Of a stretch of 64,000 nucleotides of DNA, positions 27,092 to 35,188 are shown piece by piece. Numbering within the stretch: position 1 is the first letter of the stretch; every line of letters starts with the position of its first letter. The stretch is from the NCBI GenBank assembly GCA_017304475.1, contig JAFKKV010000038.1, positions 1 through 64,000 of the forward strand. Reading direction: 5' to 3'. The notes under the pieces were generated by a model. That model saw only the letters and a program-made list of their open reading frames with translations. It did not search any database and was not told where the DNA came from. Position numbers and translations under genes: made by a program. This DNA is from Hyphomicrobiales bacterium (GTDB lineage Bacteria; Pseudomonadota; Alphaproteobacteria; Rhizobiales; Phreatobacteraceae).

Positions 27092-27925
27092 ATGTCAAAA
27101 CCCATTCCCGCTTTCGAGACCGGCCGCCTGGTGCGCCCCGACGGGGCCATGATCCATTACGAGGTCGCCGGCGAGGGGCCGGCCATTGCCTTCGCCCATG
27201 GCCTGGGCGGCAACCATCTGAGCTGGTGGCAGTCGGCGCCGGTCTTTGCGCAGCGCCACCGGGTCGTCACCTTCTCGCATCGCGGCTTCCCGCCCTCGAC
27301 CGCCCCCGGCGGGGCCCCCGATCCGACGCTTTATGCCGGCGACCTGCTGGCCCTGCTCGATCATCTCGGCATCGACAAGGTGGTGATCGCCGGCCAATCG
27401 ATGGGCGGCTGGACCGCGGTCGAGACGGCGCTCGCCGCGCCGTCGCGGGTCGCCGGCATCGTCATGGCCTGCACGTCGGGTTCGTTCGACTATGATCATT
27501 TCGACGATGCCGGCGTGAAGGCCTGGCGCGCGTCGGCGCCCAAGGCGATCGCCGCCCTGGTCGAGCGCGGCATTCACCGCGCCGCGGGTGCGCGCATGGC
27601 CGAGGAACAGCCCGACATCCACGCGCTCTATCAGGCGATCGACCGGCTGTCCTTCGGGCTGGACAAGAACGAGGTCGGCAATCGCATCCGCAAGATGCGC
27701 GTGCGCGGGCCGGCCGACGCCGCCAGGATCGCCTGTCCGGCGCTGTTCGTCATCGGCGAGGAAGACCTCCTGATCTGCCCGCGCGGCATCGAGCTGGTGG
27801 CCGCCACCTTGCCCAAGGCGCGCACGGTCGTCGTGCCGGTCTCCGGACATTCGGTCTATTTCGAGCGGCCGACCTTGTTCAACGCGACGGTGCAGGGGTT
27901 CCTGGCGGAGATCGGCTGGGAGTGA
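27092..27925 (+). CDS. alpha/beta fold hydrolase
   Basis: 277 residues from the ATG at 27092 (GGAGGAG upstream). HGLGGNHLSW oxyanion loop, VVTFSHRGFPPS, nucleophile Ser in VIAGQSMGGWTAVE, acid in LFVIGEEDLLICP, and His in VPVSGHSVYFERP. Similar to the 3-oxoadipate enol-lactonase/haloperoxidase-like group. No signal peptide. Its start is 139 bp from that of the divergent Ldh-family gene, so shared regulation is possible. Exact substrate unknown. Confidence 0.88.
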   Translation: MSKPIPAFETGRLVRPDGAMIHYEVAGEGPAIAFAHGLGGNHLSWWQSAPVFAQRHRVVTFSHRGFPPSTAPGGAPDPTLYAGDLLALLDHLGIDKVVIAGQSMGGWTAVETALAAPSRVAGIVMACTSGSFDYDHFDDAGVKAWRASAPKAIAALVERGIHRAAGARMAEEQPDIHALYQAIDRLSFGLDKNEVGNRIRKMRVRGPADAARIACPALFVIGEEDLLICPRGIELVAATLPKARTVVVPVSGHSVYFERPTLFNATVQGFLAEIGWE

Positions 27926-27954
27926 GGGGGGCGCCCTGATCTCGCGGCACTTAT

Positions 27955-28054
27955 CGTCTTGGCCGGGCTTGTCCCGGCCATCCACGCATGTCTTGCACCG
28001 AAAGCCTTAGACCGAAGCAAGTCGTGGATGGCCGGGACAAGCCCGGCCAAGACG
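27955..28054. repeat. Palindromic intergenic repeat, family A copy 2 (short form)
   Basis: Near-perfect inverted repeat: CGTCTTGGCCGGGCTTGTCC... opposite ...GGACAAGCCCGGCCAAGACG, with GGCCATCCACG / CGTGGATGGCC inside. Shorter than copies 1 and 3 because it lacks the central CAATCCGGG segment. The rest of the gap 28055-28262 has two small hairpins (near 28187-28214 and 28226-28243) between two converging genes and no visible gene. Confidence 0.88.
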
Positions 28055-28262
28055 ACGTGGGAGGCTCGCAAGGTTGGACCCGAGGGCAGGATCGCGCTCT
28101 TGGCGATCGGCTCGTGTCTTTCATAGGGCCTTCAGCGCCGACGAACGCGAGCCCGTTGAGAAACTGCGCGAATGCCGCAGCCCTGCCTGGGAGGGGCAAA
28201 GAACGCCCCTTCCCAATCGCCTGGGGGCTGAAACCCAGCCCACCGACCGCCCGAGCGCCGGC

Positions 28263-29087
28263 TCAATGCCCCAGGATCGCCCTGGGCGCGACGGGGGCTT
28301 CCTTCATGATGAGGATCGAGATCCGCCGGTTGGCCGCCAGATAGGGGTCGTCGGGGAACATCGGCTCGGTATCGGCCTTGCCGGTGACGGCAAAGAGGCG
28401 GTCGCTCGGCAGGCCGTTCTCCTCCAGGATCATGCGCACCGCATTGGCGCGGTCCGAGGTCAGGTCCCAGGGGCCGTAGCCGGGCCGGCCGAGCACGCGC
28501 AGGCTCGATGTATGGCCGGTCACGGTGATGCGGTTGGACAATTGGCGCAGCGCAGGCGTGATCGCCGCGATCAGCCGGCGGGTGCGCTCATAGGGCTCGC
28601 GCCCGTCAGGCGGGAACATGGCGCGGCCGTCCTGATCGACGATCTGCAGGTCGAGGCCGTCGGGCCGCTCCTCCATGATGACGTTCTTGGAGATCTCGGC
28701 GATTTCCGGGAAGGCCTGCAGGGCCTGGCGCAGGCTGGCGGCGGCCAGCGCCATCTGGCGGTCGGCCTGCAGGGCGAGCGCGTTCGGCTCGTCGCGATTG
28801 GCCTGGGGGCCGGGCCGGTCGGAGGGCGAATCCGGCGTCGGCGAGACATTCTGCACATAGGGCCGCATCGGCACGCCGTTGAGCTCGATCATGCCGGTCA
28901 TCAGCGTGTTGTTGGTCGTGCCGAATGCCTCCCGGAACGACCCGGTCATCATGTGCTTCTTGCGCTCGTCCTGGTTCGAGGTCGCGACCAGCACGACGAA
29001 GAAGGACATCAAGAGGCCCATCAGGTCGGCGAAGGTGACGAACCAGCCGTGACCGCCCGCGTGACCACCACCCTTACGCTTGGCCAT
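28263..29087 (-). CDS. motB: flagellar motor stator protein MotB
   Basis: 274 residues. One N-terminal membrane helix in WFVTFADLMGLLMSFFVVLV, where Asp21 is the proton- or sodium-binding residue of the stator. The linker is followed by an OmpA-like peptidoglycan-binding domain (ITVTGHTSSLRVLGRPG, LTSDRANAVRMILEENGL, YLAANRRISILIM). MotB anchors the stator to the cell wall. Starts 7 bp after motA on the same strand. No other flagellar gene lies in the window. Confidence 0.92.
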   Translation of the reverse strand: MAKRKGGGHAGGHGWFVTFADLMGLLMSFFVVLVATSNQDERKKHMMTGSFREAFGTTNNTLMTGMIELNGVPMRPYVQNVSPTPDSPSDRPGPQANRDEPNALALQADRQMALAAASLRQALQAFPEIAEISKNVIMEERPDGLDLQIVDQDGRAMFPPDGREPYERTRRLIAAITPALRQLSNRITVTGHTSSLRVLGRPGYGPWDLTSDRANAVRMILEENGLPSDRLFAVTGKADTEPMFPDDPYLAANRRISILIMKEAPVAPRAILGH

Positions 29088-29094
29088 GGAAACC

Positions 29095-29865
29095 TCAGGC
29101 TGCTTCCGCGAGTTCGTGGCGGTCGTGGACGGTCAGATAGGCCAACAGCATTTCCTTGACGATCTGCGGGCTCTTCTGATTGCGGATCTGCACGACGCCG
29201 TCGATGATGATCGAGCGGGCGATGTCCTCCTCGACCATCTTGACGTGGCATTTGTCGGCGATCGGCATGCACACCATGTTGGCGACCACCGCGCCGTAAA
29301 GCGTCGCGATCAGCGCCATGGCCATGATCGGCCCGAGCTTGGAGGGGTCGGTCATGTTGGCGAACATGTTGACCATGCCCAGCAGCGTTCCGATCATGCC
29401 GAAGGCCGGCGCGCAGTCGCCGATCGAGCGGTAGATCTTCTGCGCCTCGTCGAGCTGGACGTAGACATTGTCCTTTTCCGTTTCCATCGTCGTGCGGATG
29501 AAATCGGCGTCGTAGCCGTCGGCGATGTAGCGCACGCCCTGGGCCAGGGTGGGATCCGAGACCTCGAGCTTTTCCAGGGCGTTCGGACCCTGCTTGCGCG
29601 CCACGTCGGCGATCTTGGCGATCTCCTCGACCAGGTCGCGATGGCTGATCGAGCGCATGGCGAGCGCCGCCTTGAAGCCCATGGGAATGCCATGCAGCAC
29701 GACCGGCAGCGGATAACGGGTCAAGGTGGCGGTAAAGGCGCCGCCGAAAATGATGATCAGCGCGTGTTTGTCGACATATTGGCCGAAATTGCCGCCGTCG
29801 ATCATGATCAGGGTCACGATCGTGACCACCGCGCCGACCAGGCCCAGGATTGTTGCGATATCCAT
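29095..29865 (-). CDS. motA: flagellar motor stator protein MotA
   Basis: 256 residues, four membrane helices. The start MDIATILGLVGAVVTIVTLI with IDGGNFGQYVD, the loop TLTRYPLPVVLHG, the cytoplasmic region with charged residues (KQGPNALEKLEVSDP), and CAPAFGMIGTLLGMVNMFAN with ALIATLYGAVVANMVCMPIA are typical of the PomA-like MotA group. Forms the ion channel with MotB and drives the rotor. A CtrA-type site lies about 60 bp upstream. Confidence 0.93.
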   Translation of the reverse strand: MDIATILGLVGAVVTIVTLIMIDGGNFGQYVDKHALIIIFGGAFTATLTRYPLPVVLHGIPMGFKAALAMRSISHRDLVEEIAKIADVARKQGPNALEKLEVSDPTLAQGVRYIADGYDADFIRTTMETEKDNVYVQLDEAQKIYRSIGDCAPAFGMIGTLLGMVNMFANMTDPSKLGPIMAMALIATLYGAVVANMVCMPIADKCHVKMVEEDIARSIIIDGVVQIRNQKSPQIVKEMLLAYLTVHDRHELAEAA

Positions 29866-29925
29866 TGATGGTTCCGCGCGGGCCCCTGCATGTGATCGAT
29901 CTGTTCGAACCCTAGGCGACGGGCC

Positions 29926-29940
29926 TTAAAGGCCTCTTAA
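29926..29940. promoter_or_regulatory. CtrA-type binding site upstream of motA
   Basis: TTAA-N7-TTAA (TTAAAGGCCTCTTAA), an exact match to the core spacing of the CtrA consensus, within a near-palindrome CCTTAA...TTAAGG. Position is about 61-75 bp before the motA ATG. CtrA is the cell-cycle and motility master regulator of alphaproteobacteria and controls flagellar genes in several of them. Strong core, though the flanking C of TTAAC is not present. Confidence 0.6.
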
Positions 29941-30147
29941 GGTTGAGGCATGGTTGCGCTTCTCGATGCAAGTCGAGGCACTCCGCCCGGTGGCTGCGGC
30001 CGGGGGGCTCAGGCCGGTCCGGGCGTGCGGCCGAGGCCGGTCGAGAGGCCGTTTCAGCCTGGCTCTTGAGTCTTGCCCGTGAGTCTTGCGACAATCAGGG
30101 CCCTCCGGCGTCAGCCGGAATCGATCATCAGACCCAAGGACATTCCC

Positions 30148-30339
30148 ATGCAGAAGAAGGCCGCGCTGATTTGCGCCGTCCTCTCGCTCGTCGTGGTTGC
30201 CGGCTGCGCCCAGACCCCGGCGGCCCAGGCGCCCGTGGCACCCGTGACGAATGCGACGCCGCCGCCGCTGCCGCCGGATCCGGCGCTGGGGCAGCCCACG
30301 ACGCCGGCGACCCCCGCACGCCAGCGCCGGGGCGGCTGA
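30148..30339 (+). CDS. small Pro-rich lipoprotein
   Basis: 63 residues from the ATG at 30148. The N-terminus MQKKAALICAVLSLVVVAGC is a lipoprotein signal with lipobox VAGC. The mature part is short and almost only Pro, Ala, Thr and Val, ending RRGG. No domain is recognised. Such tiny lipoproteins may be entericidin-like or cell-wall spacers, but no function can be given. It lies 282 bp from the motA start on the other strand. Confidence 0.65.
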   Translation: MQKKAALICAVLSLVVVAGCAQTPAAQAPVAPVTNATPPPLPPDPALGQPTTPATPARQRRGG

Positions 30340-30448
30340 GCCCCGGCCGCGGGGCTTGGACGGCCAAGCTTGCCACTTTTTCGACAAGACATGTCGTTCA
30401 AGTGAATTTGACCGGGATTTCGGCCCGGACTCAGGAAAGAGGTGCCGA

Positions 30449-31090
30449 TTGGCTGACTACCGGCTTCATTGTTTCGCCCAGTCGGGAAACTCCTACAAGG
30501 TCGCGCTGATGCTTGCGCTGTGCGGCCTGGATTGGGAGGCCGACGTCGTCGACTTCTTTCACGGCGCGACGCGCGAGGCGGAGTGGCGGAGCGAGGTGAA
30601 TGCGATGGGCGAAGCGCCGGTGCTCGAGCATGCCGGCAAGCGGCTGGCCCAGTCCGGGGTCATCCTGACCTATCTGTCGCGCCGGACCGGCCAGTTCGGC
30701 CCGGCCGACGAGGACGAGGAACTGGAGATCCTGCGCTGGTTCCTGTTCGACAACCACAAGTTCACCAGCTATTTCGCGACCCATCGCTTCATGTTCTCGC
30801 TGGCCGGCAAGCCTGCCGATCCCGCGGTTCTGGGCTTTCTCAGGTCGCGCATCGATGCGGCGCTGGCGATCGTCGAGACGCATCTGGCGGAGCGGCCGTT
30901 CATCGTCGGCGGCCGGCCGACCATCGCGGACCTTTCGCTCGCCGGTTACATGTTCTATCCGATCGCCGAGACCGGCTACGACCTTGCCGCTTCGCATCCC
31001 CATATTCACGCCTGGCGTGAGCGGATCGCGGCGCTGCCGGGCTGGAAGCCACCCTACGACCTCATGCCCGCCGCGCCGTCGGCGACCTGA
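30449..31090 (+). CDS. glutathione S-transferase family protein
   Basis: 213 residues from a TTG at 30449, chosen because AAAGAGG lies 7 bp upstream and LADYRLHCFAQSGNSYKVAL is the expected start of the thioredoxin-like domain. The N-terminal domain contains GEAPVLEHAGKRLAQSGVIL (the cis-Pro and glutathione-contact Gln-Ser pair). The C-terminal helical domain ends with FIVGGRPTIADLSLAGYMFY, the conserved N-capping box. Cytoplasmic; likely detoxification or a redox role. Substrate unknown. Confidence 0.9.
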   Translation: MADYRLHCFAQSGNSYKVALMLALCGLDWEADVVDFFHGATREAEWRSEVNAMGEAPVLEHAGKRLAQSGVILTYLSRRTGQFGPADEDEELEILRWFLFDNHKFTSYFATHRFMFSLAGKPADPAVLGFLRSRIDAALAIVETHLAERPFIVGGRPTIADLSLAGYMFYPIAETGYDLAASHPHIHAWRERIAALPGWKPPYDLMPAAPSAT

Positions 31091-31101
31091 TCGGATCCGC
31101 C

Positions 31102-31587
31102 ATGCGCCTTGTTCTGGTTCTCGCTTCGGCCGCGGCGCTCGCCGCCTGCACGACGGCTTCGGAAGCGCCCGTCGCGTCGAATACGGCCGCCCGCGTCGAG
31201 GCCGCGCCGGTGACGCCGGTCGCGGCGAGCGCCTTGCCGCCGCTCGCAGCCGCGCCGGCAGCCCAGCCCGTCGCGCCAACACCGGTGTCGGGCTCGGCCA
31301 TGATGCAGCGGGCGCCGGGCGCGCGCGAAAGCGCCGGCCTGAGCAATGTGTCGCAGGTGTCGCGCGGCGGCGCGACCAGCGGCAATGCGCTGGGGGGAAC
31401 CATCGTCAGCGGCCAGACCGCGGGCGTCATCCCGAGCGTCATCGACCGCAACCGCACCTTGCCCTCGCGGCGGAGCACGGCGCCGACCGATCCGCTCGGA
31501 CCGGGCACCGCGCCGCCGGTCGTCGCGCCCGAACTGCGCGATACGACCGGCAATACGCTCAGAAACCGCCAGCGCGTCGATTTCTGA
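31102..31587 (+). CDS. Ala/Pro-rich lipoprotein of unknown function
   Basis: 161 residues. Starts MRLVLVLASAAALAACTTAS with lipobox LAAC, so it is probably a lipid-anchored envelope protein. The remainder is low complexity with Ala/Pro/Val up to residue 65, then a more ordered stretch (SNVSQVSRGGATSGNALGGT, SVIDRNRTLPSRRSTAPTD) and a short conserved-looking end (LRDTTGNTLRNRQRVDF). I do not recognise a family. Begins 11 bp after the GST gene, which suggests one transcript. Confidence 0.7.
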   Translation: MRLVLVLASAAALAACTTASEAPVASNTAARVEAAPVTPVAASALPPLAAAPAAQPVAPTPVSGSAMMQRAPGARESAGLSNVSQVSRGGATSGNALGGTIVSGQTAGVIPSVIDRNRTLPSRRSTAPTDPLGPGTAPPVVAPELRDTTGNTLRNRQRVDF

Positions 31588-31691
31588 CACTGCGGGCCGT
31601 TTGAAACGACCGAAATAGGCCTCCTGCCGCTGCGCCACGCAGCGGCAACGGCGACGTGCCACAAGCGCCTCCAGATCCTGGAGGCTTCGGC

Positions 31692-32024
31692 ATGATCGAC
31701 TTCATCAACACCCGCCGCGCCGTCCTGGCCGGCGCCGTCGTCGTCGCGACGCTGTTCGCCGCCCAGGCGCCTGCGTCCGCGACCGCCTTTTGCGCGATCA
31801 AGGAAACCTCCGACGGCTTCGTGGCTCTGCGCGCCGCGCCTGATCGCAATGCCGCGACCCTGGTCCGCATGAAGGCCGGGGACGAGGTGATGCTTCGCGC
31901 CGGTCGCCGCGGCGCCTGGCAGGAGGTGCTCTATTGGCCCGGCGGCACGCGCCTCGAGCGCCCCGGGGCCAGCGCCGGCCGGCACGGCTGGGTCCATGCA
32001 CAACTCATCGATATCTGCGGCTGA
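31692..32024 (+). CDS. secreted SH3-like domain protein
   Basis: 110 residues from the ATG at 31692. A signal peptide (NTRRAVLAGAVVVATLFAAQ, cleavage near ..PASA) precedes one bacterial SH3-like domain: SDGFVALRAAPDRNAATLVR, MKAGDEVMLRAGRRGAWQEV, RHGWVHAQLIDIC. Extracytoplasmic SH3b domains often bind peptidoglycan or protein partners. The first of two such genes in tandem. Two Cys (positions near both ends) could form a disulfide. Confidence 0.75.
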   Translation: MIDFINTRRAVLAGAVVVATLFAAQAPASATAFCAIKETSDGFVALRAAPDRNAATLVRMKAGDEVMLRAGRRGAWQEVLYWPGGTRLERPGASAGRHGWVHAQLIDICG

Positions 32025-32055
32025 CCTGTCGCTCCCAACCGTGAGACGTCCCGAC

Positions 32056-33402
32056 ATGAAGCGCCTTGTTCTGGCCGTGCTGGCCGCCGCGTCGCTCGGT
32101 GGCGCCGCCTCCGCCGAGGCCTCGCAGCCGTCATGCTCGATCGAGGGACTGGCATGGCGCGACGATGCGGTGTTTCAAGCCGCGCGGCATCCGGCGATCC
32201 GGCAGCAGCGCATCGGTCAGATCCTGTGCCGGACCGAACAGGTTTTCACGCTGCGCCATGCCGGCGCGGACTTCACCATCTTGCGCGCGAAGGTCTACGA
32301 GTTCTCGTCATCCTCGCTCGACGGCATCGGCGGCCAGGAGGGCGTCAACCTGATCAGCGTATCGCGCAAGGTGGGCGACGCCGAGACGGTCATCGCCCGC
32401 TTCTTCGTGCCCTACGACGTCTCCCGCGATGTTCCGATCTTCGCGCCGGCTATCGCCGGCGATGCCGCCAACACCGTCCTGACCCTCGCGCCTGGCCTGG
32501 AGACCGCCTATCGGATCGAGGCTGACGGTCTGAAACCGTTCCGGGCGACCGCCTGGGTCGCGCAGGCCGAAAAACTGATCCCCCGCGGCGCCGGCATCGG
32601 CCAGGTCCTTAAGGTCGACTTCGCCGGTCTGGAGGGGCGGCTGGTGTTTTTCCGGGGCAATGCCGACGATCCGGCAAGCCCAGGCAGCGTGGCCGACCGC
32701 GGCACCGTTCTGGTCGTGAAGCTCGCCTGGCAGGGCGGTGCGCTGGTGCTCGTGGACCATGATGCGGCCCGGCTCGAGCCGCGCGCAGCCTCGATGGATG
32801 CCGCGGATGCCGCGGCCATGGCGGGCGAGGACAGGGCGTTCGCCAGCCTGCGTGACCAGCTTCCGGCTGGCGCGGAGCCCTGCGATCTCCGCGGCTGGTC
32901 GGTCGATGTCGATCCGCGTGGCATGAACGTGCGCGCCGCGCCGTCCGCGCAGGCACGCGTGCTGGGCCTGGTGCCGCCCGCAAGGCGCGTGCCGGCGCAT
33001 GAGGCGCTCGGTGACGAGCCGGTCCGGGCGGAATTCGCCATTGTCGGATTTCAGGCAGGCTGGTTCCTGATCGAGAAGATCCAGGCCCCGGGGGTCGCCT
33101 ATGGCGAACGCTACCCGAGCCATTTGCCGCGTCCCTTCGCCGGCCGTGGCTGGGTCAGCGCCAGGCTGGTCGGCGGTGCCTATGCCAATGGTGGCCTGCC
33201 GACCGGCCGGCTCTATCTCGCGCCACACGCCGACGCCGCCACCCGCGAAGCGCTGAACGAGGGCGGCCATCCGCTCAGCATCGACGGCTCGCCACGGCGC
33301 ATCCTGGCCTGTTCGGGCCCCTGGGTGCTGATCGAGACACAGACCGGCACGCGCGGCTGGTGGCGCGGCCTCTGCTCGAACCAAGTGACCAATTGCAGCT
33401 AG
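32056..33402 (+). CDS. secreted SH3-domain protein of unknown function
   Basis: 448 residues from the ATG at 32056. Signal peptide MKRLVLAVLAAASLGGAASA. The first 270 residues are of no family I can name (RIGQILCRTEQVFTLRHAGA, FFVPYDVSRDVPIFAPAIAG). An SH3-like domain follows from about residue 280 (VDPRGMNVRAAPSAQARVLG, FLIEKIQAPGVAY, GRGWVSARLVG) and perhaps a second degenerate one near the C-terminus (LIETQTGTRGWWRGLCSNQ). It follows the shorter SH3 protein by 31 bp, so the two probably act together in the periplasm. Confidence 0.72.
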   Translation: MKRLVLAVLAAASLGGAASAEASQPSCSIEGLAWRDDAVFQAARHPAIRQQRIGQILCRTEQVFTLRHAGADFTILRAKVYEFSSSSLDGIGGQEGVNLISVSRKVGDAETVIARFFVPYDVSRDVPIFAPAIAGDAANTVLTLAPGLETAYRIEADGLKPFRATAWVAQAEKLIPRGAGIGQVLKVDFAGLEGRLVFFRGNADDPASPGSVADRGTVLVVKLAWQGGALVLVDHDAARLEPRAASMDAADAAAMAGEDRAFASLRDQLPAGAEPCDLRGWSVDVDPRGMNVRAAPSAQARVLGLVPPARRVPAHEALGDEPVRAEFAIVGFQAGWFLIEKIQAPGVAYGERYPSHLPRPFAGRGWVSARLVGGAYANGGLPTGRLYLAPHADAATREALNEGGHPLSIDGSPRRILACSGPWVLIETQTGTRGWWRGLCSNQVTNCS

Positions 33403-33562
33403 CGCGTCGCGTCAGGCTTGCACCGAGCGGCCCCAGCGGACACGGCGTTGCGCCGGTCGTGGATCGCCGCGCCGGCCGCGAAACAGGGCGGCGCGGGCGC
33501 GGTGGGGAGCGCTGGGATATGGGGCGTTGCGCTTTCCGGGCCCCGGCATCACGCCGCTGTCA

Positions 33563-33592
33563 TTGCACCTGCGCGTCGAAGCGGGCTATAGG
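33563..33592 (+). promoter_or_regulatory. candidate promoter of lepB-rnc-era
   Basis: TTGCAC (33563-33568), 18-bp spacer, TATAGG (33587-33592), about 32 bp before the GTG start of lepB. The 222-bp gap upstream shows no other gene. Confidence 0.5.
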
Positions 33593-33624
33593 GCGGACTT
33601 CCTTGGAATTGCGGGCGCGACACA

Positions 33625-34371
33625 GTGGCTGAAACCAGCAAGACCGCCAAAGGCGGAATGGGCGAAACCGTCCGCGTGGTCATCCATGCGCTGTTGATCG
33701 CCTTGGTGATCCGGACGTTCCTGTTCCAGCCGTTCAACATTCCCTCCGGCTCGATGAAGGATACGCTGCTGGTCGGCGACTATCTCTTCGTGTCGAAATA
33801 CGCTTACGGCTATTCGAAATATTCGCTGCCTTTCTCGCCCGCGCTGTTCGAAGGCCGGATCTGGGGCTCGGTGCCGAAGCGCGGCGACGTCGTGGTGTTC
33901 CGCCTGCCGCGCGAGCCGGATGTCGATTATATCAAGCGGGTGATCGGCCTGCCGGGCGACCGCATCCAGGTGCTGGGCGGCGTGGTGCATATCAACGGCG
34001 TGGCGGTGAAGCGCGAGCGGATCGACGATTTCGTCGAGGTCGAGGACGGCCGCGAGACGCGCACCCGGCGCTATCGCGAAACCCTGCCGAACGGCGTGAC
34101 CTATACGACGCTCGATCTCTACGAGAACGGCTTCTACGACAACACGCCGGTCTATGAGGTGCCGCCCGGTCATCTCTTCATGATGGGCGACAACCGCGAC
34201 AATTCGACCGACAGCCGGGTGCTCAGCCAGGTCGGGCCGATTCCGCTGGAAAACCTGGTGGGCCGCGCGGAAATGCTGTTCTTCTCCATCGAGGAGGGCG
34301 AGCGCGCCTGGGCCTTCTGGCGCTGGCCGTGGTCGATCCGCTGGTCGCGGCTCCTCAATATCGTGAGGTGA
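33625..34371 (+). CDS. lepB: signal peptidase I
   Basis: 248 residues from a GTG start at 33625. An N-terminal membrane helix (VRVVIHALLIALVIRTFLFQ) leads to the catalytic Ser box NIPSGSMKDTLLVGDYLFVS; the general-base Lys lies in RGDVVVFRLPREPDVDYIKR, followed by VIGLPGDRI and MMGDNRDNSTDSR. Removes signal peptides from exported proteins at the periplasmic face. lepB-rnc-era is a conserved alphaproteobacterial operon; rnc starts 7 bp after. Confidence 0.97.
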   Translation: MAETSKTAKGGMGETVRVVIHALLIALVIRTFLFQPFNIPSGSMKDTLLVGDYLFVSKYAYGYSKYSLPFSPALFEGRIWGSVPKRGDVVVFRLPREPDVDYIKRVIGLPGDRIQVLGGVVHINGVAVKRERIDDFVEVEDGRETRTRRYRETLPNGVTYTTLDLYENGFYDNTPVYEVPPGHLFMMGDNRDNSTDSRVLSQVGPIPLENLVGRAEMLFFSIEEGERAWAFWRWPWSIRWSRLLNIVR

Positions 34372-34378
34372 GGCGGCC

Positions 34379-35185
34379 TTGGCTCCTGGTCGCAAAGCAA
34401 AACCGATCCGTCCGGCCCTGGACGAGCTGGAGGCCAGGATCGGTCACGCCTTCGCCGACAAGGATCTCCTGGTCCGGGCGCTCACCCATCCAAGCGCGGT
34501 GAGCGGCGCCGACAAACGCGACAAGTCCTACCAGAGGCTCGAATTCCTCGGCGACCGGGTGCTGGGCCTGGCGGTCGCCGACATGCTGTTCCGCATGCTG
34601 CCCTCCGACGACGAGGGCACCCTGTCGCGCCGGCTGTCGGACCTGGTGCGCGCCGAGACCTGTGCCGATGTCGCGGCCGAGCTCAATCTGGGGGCCGGCG
34701 TGCGGGTCGGCCCGACCGAAAGCGCCGCCCAGGTCGGCCGGCGCGCCAGCGTGCTCGCCGATCTCGCCGAAGCGGTGATCGGCGCGGTCTATCTCGACGG
34801 CGGCTGGCCGGCGGCCGAGGCCCTGGTCGCCCGGCACTGGCGCGAGCGTGTCATCGCCGGACCGGTTCACAACCGCGACGCCAAGAGCGAATTGCAGGAA
34901 TGGGCGCAGGGGCGGGGCCTGCCCACGCCGACTTATGTGGTTGTCGAACGCACCGGGCCGGATCATGCTCCGGTCTTCACCATGGCCGTGGTCATCCCGG
35001 GCATCGACGAGGGCCGGGGCCAGGGATCGGCCAAGCGTCCGGCCGAGATCGCCGCCGCCACCGCCGTGCTGGTGCGCGAAGGCGTCTGGGCCGCCGCCTC
35101 CGACCGCAGCACAAGCAAGCCGGCGGAGCCGACGCGGCAGCCCATGCCGGCCGTTCGCCCGGCCGATCCGCCGCCCTGGGACTGA
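34379..35185 (+). CDS. rnc: ribonuclease III
   Basis: 268 residues from a TTG start at 34379 (no ATG in frame fits). N-terminal RNase III domain with the signature RLEFLGDRVLGLAVADML, which supplies the catalytic Glu/Asp, and the second acidic pair in LADLAEAVIGAVYLDGG. C-terminal double-stranded RNA-binding domain starts at DAKSELQEWAQGRGLPTPTY. A Pro-rich tail of about 30 residues extends the protein. Processes rRNA and structured mRNAs. Second gene of lepB-rnc-era. Confidence 0.96.
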   Translation: MAPGRKAKPIRPALDELEARIGHAFADKDLLVRALTHPSAVSGADKRDKSYQRLEFLGDRVLGLAVADMLFRMLPSDDEGTLSRRLSDLVRAETCADVAAELNLGAGVRVGPTESAAQVGRRASVLADLAEAVIGAVYLDGGWPAAEALVARHWRERVIAGPVHNRDAKSELQEWAQGRGLPTPTYVVVERTGPDHAPVFTMAVVIPGIDEGRGQGSAKRPAEIAAATAVLVREGVWAAASDRSTSKPAEPTRQPMPAVRPADPPPWD

Positions 35186-35188
35186 GCC

